Of a DNA stretch of 64,000 nt, positions 12,684 to 22,725 are shown piece by piece. The position numbers were made by a program, and so were the translations under genes. This DNA comes from Taiwanofungus camphoratus (taxonomy: Eukaryota; Basidiomycota; Agaricomycetes; Polyporales; Taiwanofungaceae): assembly GCA_003999685.1 (NCBI GenBank), contig CP021221.1, forward strand, positions 1,984,001 to 2,048,000, written 5' to 3'. The first letter of the stretch is position 1. Every line of letters begins with the position of its first letter. The notes beneath the pieces were generated by a model. That model saw only the letters and a program-made list of their open reading frames with translations, had not been told where the DNA came from and made no database searches.

Positions 12684-13071
12684 GCGGGCTGTCATCAACA
12701 GCCTTCGGCGAAGCCGCCATGATGAGACCATCGTCCACGTAGAACTGAGTCCTGGTTCGGCCCGGTTGTACCAAATGGACTGGCGCCCACTTGTGTATGA
12801 CCGGTGCAATGTAAACCCCGGATAGAATTGGGGATAAACTCGATCCTTGGCCGACTCCGACATCAAAGTCAGATGGATCGGTCAAGGTACCATTAAACAG
12901 GAATCAGGTTTTTCGCCCGATCAAGTAATTTGCCATGAAATTACAGAGCTTACTGTTGAAGCCCTGCTTTCGCATGATTCCTACCAGCGCATCATGATTG
13001 ATGGACAGGTAGAACTGTGACACATCGAGCAATAGCACCGATGGGATAAGGTTGCGCGCCCATGCCTCTTT
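12684..13071 (-). mobile_element. Inverted LINE fragment: reverse transcriptase core
   Basis: This 388-bp spacer of the palindrome encodes, on the minus strand, non-LTR reverse transcriptase motifs: LLLDVSQFYLSINHDAL, GVGQGSSLSPILSGVY and the catalytic FYVDDGLIM box, ending AASPKAVDDSP. One in-frame TGA lies at 12,904-12,906 (minus). The reading continues without a gap of sense at 20,121 on the plus strand (QALVLKNNAILADVF), giving the usual LINE order of palm then thumb. This piece is therefore the upstream neighbour of the LINE at 20,121-22,575 and has been flipped. Apparent start codons at its 13,071 edge come from the adjacent LTR. Confidence 0.88.
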
Positions 13072-13614
13072 TGATACAATTTCTTTCATTGCATGTCTTA
13101 TCGGTCGGACCTCGGATCGGTCCCATGACTTTTTGCTTCTAGGACGGGCCTCGGGTAGGCCCAGCTTCTTCGCGCAGCATCTTGACTCATCGCTGCTTAC
13201 AGTACGGGCCCCGGTTACTCATGGACTCTGACTTATATCGGGCCCCGCTTACACATTCCATCTTACGCTTACTGATTGCTAATATGGCCCGATGACTCAT
13301 ATCGCCTTACTTACGCTTACTCATGCTGATTCTTAGACCACGTGCCATGGTCCGTGCGCAGAGTAGAATACATATATAAGGCCCTGTACTTTGTAGGTCG
13401 GACCTTAAGTTCGATCTGGTTACCAAGTAGCTAGTTACCACTAGCAATCTTATACTTGTATCTTGCGACCTCTCGCTTCGTACTTGAGTACTCGCTCGAC
13501 TCTATCGACTTTGCCCAGGAGGACATACGCAGTGTCCATAAAGCCTCACTACTATCCCTAGTAGCCGGGTCCTCACGTTCGAGGCTTTCCGGTTGTTGAT
13601 ACCAGTTTGTATCA
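13072..13614 (+). repeat. 5' LTR of element C, 543 bp
   Basis: TGATACAA...TTGTATCA termini. It carries a TATA-like box at about 13,372-13,380, followed by the sequence predicted to start the transcript. The five bases outside its left edge (TCTTT, 13,067-13,071) do not match the five after the 3' LTR (CCCGC), so these two LTRs were not inserted together at this pair of flanks. By eye it is closer to the LTR of element B (about two differences) than to its own 3' LTR (about ten differences). Confidence 0.88.
13406..13417 (+). promoter_or_regulatory. LTR half of a self-priming duplex (element C)
   Basis: TAAGTTCGATCT lies about 30 bases after the TATA-like box, where the transcript should begin. 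It is the exact reverse complement of the 12 bases just inside the element at 13,618-13,629. Tf1/sushi-type gypsy elements are known to prime reverse transcription by folding the 5' end of their RNA onto the primer-binding site instead of using a tRNA. The equivalent site in B is 12,338-12,349 (minus). Confidence 0.7.
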
Positions 13615-13617
13615 AAA

Positions 13618-13629
13618 AGATCGAACTTA
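13618..13629 (+). promoter_or_regulatory. Primer-binding site complementary to own LTR (element C)
   Basis: AGATCGAACTTA sits three bases after the 5' LTR end. It has no TGG start, as a tRNA-primed site would, but pairs over 12 bases with 13,406-13,417. Element A has the matching pair at 7,790-7,801 and 7,981-7,992, with two substitutions compensated on the other side. The equivalent site in B is 12,126-12,137. Confidence 0.72.
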
Positions 13630-16600
13630 CGCTAAGTCGCCCCTAGTCTTATCTAGTAGGGCTAACCGTTAGACACTACGTCTACCATCGAGACAGTCGA
13701 CCCCACCGCTTGGGGATTGCCTACTCAAGTAAACAACGCGCCGCTTCTGTACGATCGTCTTCGTTGGACTTTCGTTGACCAGAACCTCAATCCGATCTAC
13801 CCGAACTCCCCACTCACGTGGGCAGGGACAATTTCGGCTTGACGAGCACAGGAGAAATTAGCCTCCTATTTCAGACGTAACCCTCCACCAGACGGAAGAG
13901 ACCCTGCTGGTTTCTTTCCCGCGTCGATACCTTCGACACCGTTGATAGCCACCCCGACCACTCCCACGTTCCCATCACTTCCCTCCACACCAGTAACACC
14001 CACCACCCCTACCACGATGGCTACTATCGCAACAATGACCAGGGCGGAGCTCGAAGCGCTCATAGCGCACCTTTCGGCGCAACAGCAACAGGGGAGTCGA
14101 CCCCTTAAGCTCGACATTCCTGCACTGGAGCCGTTCACCGGGCAAGGAGAAGATCTGGAGCGTTTTCTCCAGCGGGTGGAGCACTACCTCACTGCCACCA
14201 ACAACCGAGGGTTAAGCAATGATGCAAAGATCGCTTACACAGTCGCTCTCATGAAAGGAGGGCAGGACGCACGTATCTGGCGCGATACGTTTTACGAACG
14301 GGCCGCGGGAGGGCATGCTCCCTACGCTAGCTGGGACGTATTCAAGGCAAGCTTGTGACTTGCGTTCCCCGAGCACGAAGGAGTCCAGCGGGCTCACCAG
14401 GTGCTAATGGAGTTGCCGGCCAAGCAACTAAACAAGAAGACCAGGGTCAGTACAAAGATGTACGTGGAGAGGTTCCGACTCCTGGCCGAGAAGGCCAAGT
14501 TAAAGGACGCTTTCATGGGCCTCCAAGGCCAACACACCGAAAACGATTACCCCACGCTGAGGGCGATCTTCATCAAGGGTCTGGACCGCCAGATCTACAC
14601 GACACTCGCAGGCCGCACCAATACGGAGCGACCCAACTCCATGGAGAAATGATACGCCGACGTTCTTCACCTCGACGCAGTCTACAGAGGGATCGACCAA
14701 ACCCTCTCCGCTACCTCCGACGTCGACTACGGCGAACCCATGGAAGTGGACGCACTCGTTACCCCACGCCCCACACCATTCACCAAGAAGTGGGAAGACG
14801 GATGTAACCTTAGCGAGAAGGAAAGGAAGTACCACATGGACAATCGTCTATGCTTCTACTGTCACAAGGGAGGGCACGCGGTGCGCAGGTGTCCGAAGAA
14901 GACGGCCAAGGCAGGCCAAAGGAGTACCTTGAAGGAACCCGAGGCGCGATCCCTCATGGATTTCCGCTCGTACATCAAAACGCTCTCATCAGACGAGAAG
15001 AGGGCGATGTTCGAGGAGTTAGGAACGGAGGATTTTTAAAGGGGCAGGGTGAGCCGACGCAACCACTGCCCGTATCCATTTCACTGTCCCGTGTTGTACT
15101 TGTAGTCCGGAATGACAGAGCTCTTCATATTCCGATTACTGTGGGATGAAAAGCCGTCGAAGCCCGCGCCTTCATCGATAGTGGCGCATCGGGAATATTC
15201 GTGCATCCACGATTTGTTAAGGAACACAAGTTACGGACAGAGGCGCTACCGCGCCCAATACTGGTGTTCAACGTGGATGGCACTGCCAACAAGCAAGCGC
15301 TCATTAACAGACGAGCCTTGCTGTCGTACAAAATCGGGAACGAGCCCCGGTTTGTCAAAGCATATGTGGCCAGTATAGGGAATGAAGACGTCATCTTCGG
15401 ACATACTTGGCTCAAACTCGAGAACCCCAGTATCGACTGGAAGGGAGGCCGTGTGGAACTAAAGCACCGCATGACCCTGCAAGAGTCTCGAGAGTGGAAG
15501 AAGGGGATCATCGCGCAACGAGTAGCGCGACTGGAGCTGAAGAAACTAGCCGAACGAGAACAGGAAGAAGCCCTGGATCCCGTGCTAGACTATGAGGTAG
15601 ACTGGTCAGCACCCCCTTGTCCACAAGTAGCGGCATTCCTCGCCGAACGAGACAAACGCCTCAAGCAACAATGGCAGCCCACCATTGAGGAGGTAGAGGA
15701 CGAAGGAGACTTCGAGGTGATCGACACCATGTCTCCTGTCCTGCCAACGACAGACATGTCTAGGCAGACGGCACGCCGCGACATCCCAGTTGCACCCCTG
15801 ATAGAAGAATCGGTCAACGGTATCACACTGGATCAGGCAATGGAAACGATCGACGACGATGAACTGGTTATAGCGTTCATCGAGGGAGACGATCAGATCA
15901 CGACATATGGGCGAGACTCGTACCCAGCGTATCGAGACGCACCTCTTACGGAGGAGAAATACCCTCTCGACGGAACCTATCGTCGTCTAGAAAACGGTCT
16001 TATCTGGCAGGTCAAGCACGACATTGGTCGACTCACCACATCCACGGAACTCGCTATCAAGGAACACGCCAAGAAAGAGGAGAAACCGGTCACGGAACTC
16101 GTCCCTGAGTACCTCCACGACCTCCTCCCAGTGTTCGACAAAGCCAAGGCAGCGAGACTTCCCCGGCATTCGGAGTTCGACCACGAGATAAATCTCAAGC
16201 CGGATTTTAAGGACTTCAAGCAGACGACGTATTCTCTTAACCGAGATCAAAGAGCGGAACTGGACAAGTTCCTCGAAGAGAATATAGAGAAGGGGTATAT
16301 CTGACCGTCCAAATCGCCACTCACCAGTCCGTTCTTCTTCGTGGACAAGAAGGACGGCGGATACCGACCTTGCCAGGACTACAGGGAACTCAACGAGAGA
16401 ACGATCAAAGACAGATATCCTCTTCCCCTCGTAACGGAACTTCTGGAACGCCTCAATAACGCCACGATCTTCACAAAGATGGACCTTCGTCAAGGATACA
16501 ATAACCTTTGCATCAAGGAAGGTGACGAATGGAAAGCGGCGTTCGGTGTTCCAGCAGCAGGAGAAGGACCTCCCTCGTTCTACGAACCCCTGGTAATGTT

Positions 16601-19026
16601 CTTCGGGATGTGCAACTCACCGGCAACGTTCCAACGGATGATGAACACGGTCTTCGCAGACATGCTCAAAGAAGGATGGTTGGCAATCTACATGGACGAC
16701 ATCCTTATCTACTCGATGGACCCCAAGGAGCATAAGAAACGAACACGGCGAGTTATCGAAAGACTCAGAGATACCGACCTGTATCTCAAACTGGAAAAGT
16801 GCAAATTCAACGTGCAAGAAGTCGAATTCTTAGGCATGATCATCAGACCCGGACAACTCGCCATGGACCCAGTCAAGGTAGCCGGCATCAAGGACTGGCC
16901 GATACCTAAGAACCTCAAGGAGGTTAGGTCGTTCATCGGATTTGGAAACTTCTACCGTCGGTTCATACACAGCTTCTCGCATCTGGCCCAGCCATTGGTC
17001 TCACTTACGTGAAAGGACGTCAAATGGCACTGGGACGATGAACAACAGGAAGCTTTTGAGGCACTGAAGAAAGCTTTCCTGGAACAACCGGTTTTGCAGA
17101 TGCCTGACCCAGAGAAGCCGTTCGCGCTGGAAACGGATGCATCGAAGTTCGCCACTGGCGCCGTCCTCAGGCAAAAGGACGACAACGACGATTGGCATCC
17201 TTGTGGTTATATTTCCCAAAGCATGATGCCAGCGGAACGAAATTATGACGTCTATGACCGGGAACTCATGGGCGTCATGAGGGGACTCAACGAATGGAGT
17301 CACCTTCTCATCGGAAGCCCATATCCAGTCACAATCTATAGCGACCACAAGAATCTGACGTACTGGAAGATGGCACGGAATCTGAATCGAAGGCAGGCGC
17401 GATGGGCTCTTCGCTTGTCCGAATTCGATTACAGGTTAATTCATGTCCCGGGCACACAAATGGTGCAAAGCGACGCACTCTCCCGACGCCCTGACCACGA
17501 CGACGGTTCATCAGACAACCAGGATGTAACCGTCCTACCAGACAAGGTATGGGCAGCAGCAATCGACATGAGCCTAAGGACTTCCATCGCGGAAGCATGC
17601 GTAAATGACTCGGTGTATATGAAAGGGATGCGCAATGCACGAAACGGCTCAAACGACCACTGGACAATTCGAGACGGAGACCTCCTCTACAATAATTGGG
17701 TGTATATTCCCCTGGACGAGGATCTACAACAACACACGGTCTCGAATTATCATGACCTCCTCTCCGCCGGCCACCCTGGAATTCAGAAAACTCTCTCGTC
17801 TATTCGACGGGACTACTGGTGGCCTGGAATGGCTGACTTCGTCACACGGTACGTCAAAGGTTGCGGCACTTGCCAGCAAATGAAAGTTAACACGCACCCC
17901 ACCCGACCGGCCCTACTCCCGATCAAATCCACACAGCACGCCACTCCGTTCAGTACATTCTGCTGCGATTTCATTACGGATTTGCCGACTTCGGAGGGCT
18001 ACGACTCAATTTTGGTCGTTGTGGACCACGACCTTACGAAGGGGGTAATTTTCATTCCATGCCACAAAACGATTGACGCATCAGGAACAGCCGAGGCATT
18101 ATATCGCGAGGTGTACAAGTGGTTTGGTCTTCCGGACAAGATCATTAGCGATCGAGGACCACAGTTCACATCAAAGGTATTCCAGGAGCTCTGCCATATG
18201 ACCGGAGTCAAGTCGGCCATGAGCACAGCGTTCCACCCTCAAACGGATGGAGAGACGGAACGAGTCAACCAGGAACTTGAGATCTACCTGCGATGCTTCA
18301 CGAGCAACAACCTGGACAATTGGTCATCGCTGCTGGGCTCAGCACAATTCGCTCACAACTCGCGTGAGCATTCAACAATCAAGACGTCACCCTTCAAGGT
18401 CATGATGGGCTATGAACCTCGAGGGATTCCTGTCGTACACCCCGGATCGGACACACCGGGCGCCGCTTATCGACTGCGGAACTTGCAGAAGATTCGGGAA
18501 GACGCACACTCAGCAATGGAGCTGGCACAGGCGGTGTTAGCAAGACGCGTGAAACCCAAAGGAACGGGTTTCCGCAAAGGACAAAAGGTATGGCTAGACT
18601 CACGGAATCTAAAGCTGCCATACCCGACGAGGAAATTGGCTCCAAAGCGTGAGGGCCCCTTCAAAATCACGGACATTCTAGGACCGGTGTCTTACAAGCT
18701 GAAACTCCCGACGACATGGTGAGTGCACCCCGTTTTCCACGCCACACTTCTTTCGCCGTACACCGAGACAGACACGCATGGTTCCAACTACACGGAACCA
18801 CCACCGGAGCTTATCAGCGGCGAAGATAACTACGAAGTCGAAGCTCTGGTCGGACATCGTGAGAATCGCCGAAGGAATCACCGAGAATACCGAGTCAGGT
18901 GGAAAGGTTACTCATCCGCCGATGACTCGTGGGAACCGGAAGAGAACTTAGCCGGTACTGCGGACGAGCTGCTAAACGCATATAAGCAGCGCAAGAATTT
19001 ACGATGAGAAAAAAGAAGTCGCATTT

Positions 19027-19302
19027 TTGACCCCACTCATCGCTCGCATGTCTCAGTCAAACGGTCCTTCATCCTCGTTCACTCGTTACGGTCCGTGCTA
19101 CCTCTGCGGTAGCACTCGTCACTCGCACAGGACGTGCCCCGACTACAAATGTCTCCACTGTAGTCGCCCGTCGCCTGGGCATCTTACGCGCGAATGCACC
19201 ACCGTCAACTACGCATTCGCCAACGACCCGGTACCGCCGTATCATCCAGAGTGGTTCCTGCATGTCGTTAAACTGCGAGGGAACGACCGTGCACGTCGTT
19301 AA
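19027..19302 (+). mobile_element. Extra zinc-knuckle frame at the 3' end of element C
   Basis: A 91-codon open frame follows the chromodomain within the element. It encodes two knuckle-like motifs: CYLCGSTRHSHRTC (CX2CX4HX4C) and CLHCSRPSPGHLTREC (CX2CX6HX4C). Gag of the same element has its own knuckle further upstream, so this is an additional nucleic-acid-binding module. Its position after pol, before the polypurine tract, resembles the accessory 3' frames of some LTR elements. It could also be captured host sequence; I cannot tell which. Confidence 0.6.
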
Positions 19303-19338
19303 ACTACACCGTACGACCGACATGTCGTAAAACTGTAA
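19261..19338 (+). repeat. Imperfect tandem repeat, about 30-bp unit, 2.5 copies
   Basis: CATGTCGTTAAACT recurs at 19,261, 19,292 (as CACGTCGTTAAACT) and 19,321 (as CATGTCGTAAAACT), with ACGACCG between copies. Spacing is 31 and 29 bp. It overlaps the end of the extra zinc-knuckle frame and lies in the 3' untranslated part of element C. Confidence 0.7.
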
Positions 19339-19563
19339 AGTTCGAGCTGAAAGGATGCTCGCGGTTGGAGGGGTCATCCCCTATGGGTTCCAGGGTCATC
19401 CCTGATAGATCGCGGTGAAACACCCGCTCGTCACTTCCAGGAACAAGTTTCAAGTTCATCCTAGGAAGTTCGTCAAGTTCATCGACGGTCGTCAAAGTTC
19501 GATTCGGAGAAACTCGACGCGTCCTCGTTGAAGTTTAGTTTGATTGACCAGGCGTTCAATCAT

Positions 19564-19577
19564 AAGTAGGGGGGTAA
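19564..19577 (+). promoter_or_regulatory. Polypurine tract of element C
   Basis: AAGTAGGGGGGTAA directly abuts the start of the 3' LTR at 19,578. It is the purine run expected to prime plus-strand DNA synthesis in LTR retrotransposons. Confidence 0.75.
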
Positions 19578-20120
19578 TGATACAATTTCTTTCATCGCAT
19601 GTCTTATCGGTCGGACCTCGGATCGGTCCCATGACCTTTCGCTTCTAGGACGGGCCTCGGGTAGGCCCAGCTTCTTCGCGCAGCATCTTGACTCATCGCT
19701 GCTTACGGTATGGGCCCCGGTTACTCATGGACTCTGACTTATATCGGGCCCCGCTTACACATTCCGTCTTACGCTTACTGATTGCTAATACGGCCCGATG
19801 ACTCATATCGCCTTACTTACGCTTACTCATGCTGATTCTTAGACCACGTGCCATGGTCCGTGCGCAGAGTAGAATACATATATAAGGCCCTGTACTTTGT
19901 AGGTCGGACCTTAAGTTCGATCTGGTTACCAAGTAGCTAGTTACCACTAGCAATCTTATACTTGTATCTTGCGACCTCTCGCTTCGTACTTGAGTACTCG
20001 CTCGACTCTATCGACTTCGCCCAGGAGGACATACGCAGTGTCCATAAAGCCTCACTACTATCCCTAGTAGTCGGGTCCTCACGTTCGAGGCTTTCCGGTC
20101 GTTGATACCAGTTTGTATCA
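19578..20120 (+). repeat. 3' LTR of element C, 543 bp
   Basis: Same termini and length as the 5' LTR. By eye about ten differences from it, all transitions and mostly CG in one copy against TG or CA in the other. It is followed directly by CCCGC (20,121-20,125), the target-site copy whose inverted partner lies at 12,684-12,688 beside element B. Confidence 0.88.
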
Positions 20121-22575
20121 CCCGCAAGCCCTTGTCCTGAAGAACAACGCCATTTTGGCGGATGTCTTCCATAATCTCGTAGGTGATTTGAACCGTTTAG
20201 GTTTAGGTGTTGAAGGAGATAAGCTGGAGTTGATGCACTTCTGGAAGCGCCAGAAGGGGTATTCGACTTCCCGACCCCTTGGTCCAGATCTAACCATCCG
20301 GACTGATGGACATGATGTCACTTTGCGAGCAAAGGACACCATGCGCTACCTTGGGTTCTTTTTGGACCCCAAGCTTAGCTTCCATGCACATGTGCGGTTC
20401 TACGCTAATAAGGCGGCCAGCACGTGCAATACACTTCGCATGCTCGGCAATTCAGCACGTGGATTCCATCCCATCAACAAACGGTGGCTCTATATAGCGC
20501 ATGTCGTCCCGTTGATGCTATACGGTGCTCAACTGTGGTGGAACCCACAGTGGAAGGGCCTTAAATGGGCTGCAAAAGAATTGCAGACCGCTCAGTCGAG
20601 AGCAGCCCGGTGGATTACGGGCTGCTTTAAGACCACACCGATCGGGGCGATGGAGATGTTGGGTGGGTTGGTCCCCATCCGCATCCAGGTTGACCGGTAT
20701 ATGGAGAAAGCTGCGCTTAGAGCGCGGCGAGTTCATGAAGGGCACCCAATGAGGGCCGCTCTTCCACCTTATTGGGCGACCAACGTCACCAATATCACTG
20801 TGCCATGGCCGCTTAATTCGTGCCGTGGCAAAAAACAGGCTGTCACCCCCATGACGTTCATAGATCGCATCAGGAGACAGTCATCAGAAGACTTTGCACC
20901 ACTCCATCCGGAGGCATGGCCCGGTGATCGGGTCATGGATCGGTACATTGATCGCTTCGAGCGGGTGTTCTTGGACAGAAAAGGTCCAAACAAACGCTCT
21001 CCTGAATTCGCCGACTGGTTGGAGTTCACCTGGTGGCCGGAATTCCGGCGCCAGTTGGCCCAGCCAGAAGGGTGAATGCTGTTCACTGATGGATCGTATG
21101 CAAATGCGCCATCAGTGAGATCTGGTAGCGCATGGCTCGTCATTGACGGGGAAGACCACGTTGCCCATGGGAAGTTTGGGGCCGGCAAGGTCCAGAGCTT
21201 CGATGCGGAGATGCTGGCATTGGCGCGCGGGCTGCGTGAAGCGGTCCGTGACGTCCCTGCCCACATCACCACCCTCATAGTCTGTTCTGATAACCAATCG
21301 GCACTTGACTGAATCTTCAAGCCGGAAGTCGGGCCGTCGCAGATGGCGGCAGTCATGGCCTCTCAACACGTCCGAGCGTTCCTCGATGCAGATGAACGCC
21401 GACACATTGTCCTTTTTTGGGTTCCATCCCATAAAGGCATTTTTCAGAACGAGTTCGTTGACAAACTCGCGAAGAAAGCATTGGATGATCCCCAACCGGA
21501 ATTCATCTCACAATCGATGGCCCTTGCTCGTGTCAAGGCAAGGGTCAAAAAGCATTGGGGGACATTAGTCGACAATCCCAACTATCGCGGTCGACGGTTA
21601 TGGAAAGTAACTGAGGACGCCTTACCGCTGCACGGGACCACGGCTAAGGGCACGTGGGTCTTGAAGGCAGCTGGCAAGTCCAACAAGGAGGTGGCACGCG
21701 TATGTCGTGTGCTCACCAACCATTTCCCAGGCGGTGAATACCGCTCTAGGTTCAATATCCCAGGCCCTCACCTCTGCTTGTGCGGAGCGGAGGAAACCAG
21801 GGAACATGTGCTCTTCGACTGTCCGTTCTGGATCAGGACGAAGCGCCAACAGGGTCCTCGTGACCCGCTTCTGATGGGGCCCCCTGAACAAAGGGGATGG
21901 ACCTCGGATGACATAATGGAGTTCCTTCGGCTCAACCTGATGGTCTCCACATTTGATTGGGCAGAGATTCTGGCAGAATCTCTGCTTGAAGCTGAAGCTA
22001 CACGCACGAGAACATTTACTCGTGCTCGTCTTATGTGCCACACTGTCGGAAGACAAGCGGCTTGGCAGCGGTTCCATGTGGACCGACATTTAGATCCCGG
22101 TATGACCACCGCCCTGGGTGAAAAATACCGGGATTTCTGTGAGTGGTACGACGCCGAAACAAAGGCGTTTGAAATGTACCATAATTGGATAGACGAGGGG
22201 ATAGCGGAACCCAGTATCCGCGATGACCCCCCCGTCTACCCGAATGATAACTGAGGCCTGAAACCTGTAGGGCTACACTCAGTTCCTTAAGTGATTTACT
22301 GACGGAACGGGATTACCGGGCCGAGTAAACACACAGAGCGTGAAAGGCAGGTCGGGCGGGGGATGGGTATGGCATCCTATGGATGACTGTACCTTTCCTT
22401 TTGCAGGCCTTGCTGGATTATATGCCCACACCACATAACGAGGCCACTGAAAACTGTAGGTGCGCCGCTCATGCGGGCACGGATGCCCACTTACTATCAT
22501 TATTACTCTACATGTACCTACGTCGTATGGAGTATAAACCCGAGGAATAAAAATAAATAAAAAAATAAAAAAAAG
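20121..22575 (+). mobile_element. LINE 3' part: RT thumb, RNase H, CCHC, A-rich tail
   Basis: Plus-strand non-LTR retrotransposon. It starts within the RT (ALVLKNNAILADVFHNLVGD, KLELMHF), continues through the connector and thumb (SLAFTRYLGFFLDP-like region around 20,340-20,400), then RNase H (LFTDGSYANAPS, FDAEMLALARGL, VCSDNQSALD, FWVPSHKGIFQNEFVDKLAKKA) and a terminal CXCX7HX4C finger (CLCGAEETREHVLFDC). Coding ends at 22,254. A 3' UTR leads to an A-rich tail (AATAAAAATAAATA and on, about 22,545-22,575). In-frame TGA codons stand at 21,073-21,075 and 21,310-21,312; both could be decayed CGA. RT-RNase H-CCHC order fits Tad1/I-like fungal LINEs. It is inactive. The 5' half lies partly at 12,684-13,071, inverted. 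Confidence 0.85.
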
Positions 22576-22725
22576 TTCCTCTTGATTGAAATGATTCTCC
22601 CCGTATGAGTCTTGTATCATACTACGAGTCCAAACCGTCACAACAGAGATTGGACACGCTTCACGTGCTCTGTGACATCCCGCGTGGTTCTGATGAGCAT
22701 TAAGCACTCGCTGGACTAGGTTATG
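22576..22725. other. Short unique stretch between LINE tail and MITE
   Basis: About 150 bp with no coding signal. It is presumably host DNA at the border of the transposon block. It ends with GGTTATG (22,719-22,725), which is repeated at 22,961-22,967 on the far side of the following element. Confidence 0.5.

Larger units (their letters stand above)
13072..20120 (+). mobile_element. Chromodomain-bearing Ty3/gypsy element C, full structure, 7,049 bp (fossil)
   Basis: Both LTRs (543 bp each) are present. Parts in order: leader with self-priming site; gag (about 13.9-15.0 kb) with a CCHC knuckle; protease (about 15.2-15.6 kb); reverse transcriptase with YMDD (about 16.3-17.0 kb); RNase H (to about 17.5 kb); integrase with an HHCC-like zinc region (GHPGIQKTLSSIRRDYWW, CGTCQQMK) and a DDE core (ISDRGPQFTS); chromodomain (YEVEALVGHRENRRRNHREY, DDSWEPEENL); an extra zinc-knuckle frame; polypurine tract; 3' LTR. 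This order is that of chromoviruses of the Tf1/sushi group. It is structurally whole but has about half a dozen coding breaks. The LTR pair differs at about ten of 543 sites, so it is not very recent. Confidence 0.9.

Noticed and set aside
12904-13089. Start codon for the LINE fragment (frame beginning KEIVSKEAWARN)
   Set aside because: The first residues come from the end of the neighbouring LTR read through the junction; the true LINE sequence begins at 13,071.
8281-17474. Palindrome as an assembly artefact only
   Set aside because: The arms differ at their outer ends and the flanking target-site and LINE evidence form a coherent history, so a real inverted structure is more likely; long reads should still confirm it.
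13072-20120. Element C as a simple independent insertion with its own target duplication
   Set aside because: The five bases on its two sides differ (TCTTT and CCCGC), while CCCGC matches the inverted flank of element B. The outer ends belong to two different insertion events.
20113-20125. A gene start at 20,113
   Set aside because: The first codons lie in the 3' LTR and the start is TTG. The frame is the downstream half of an interrupted LINE reverse transcriptase.
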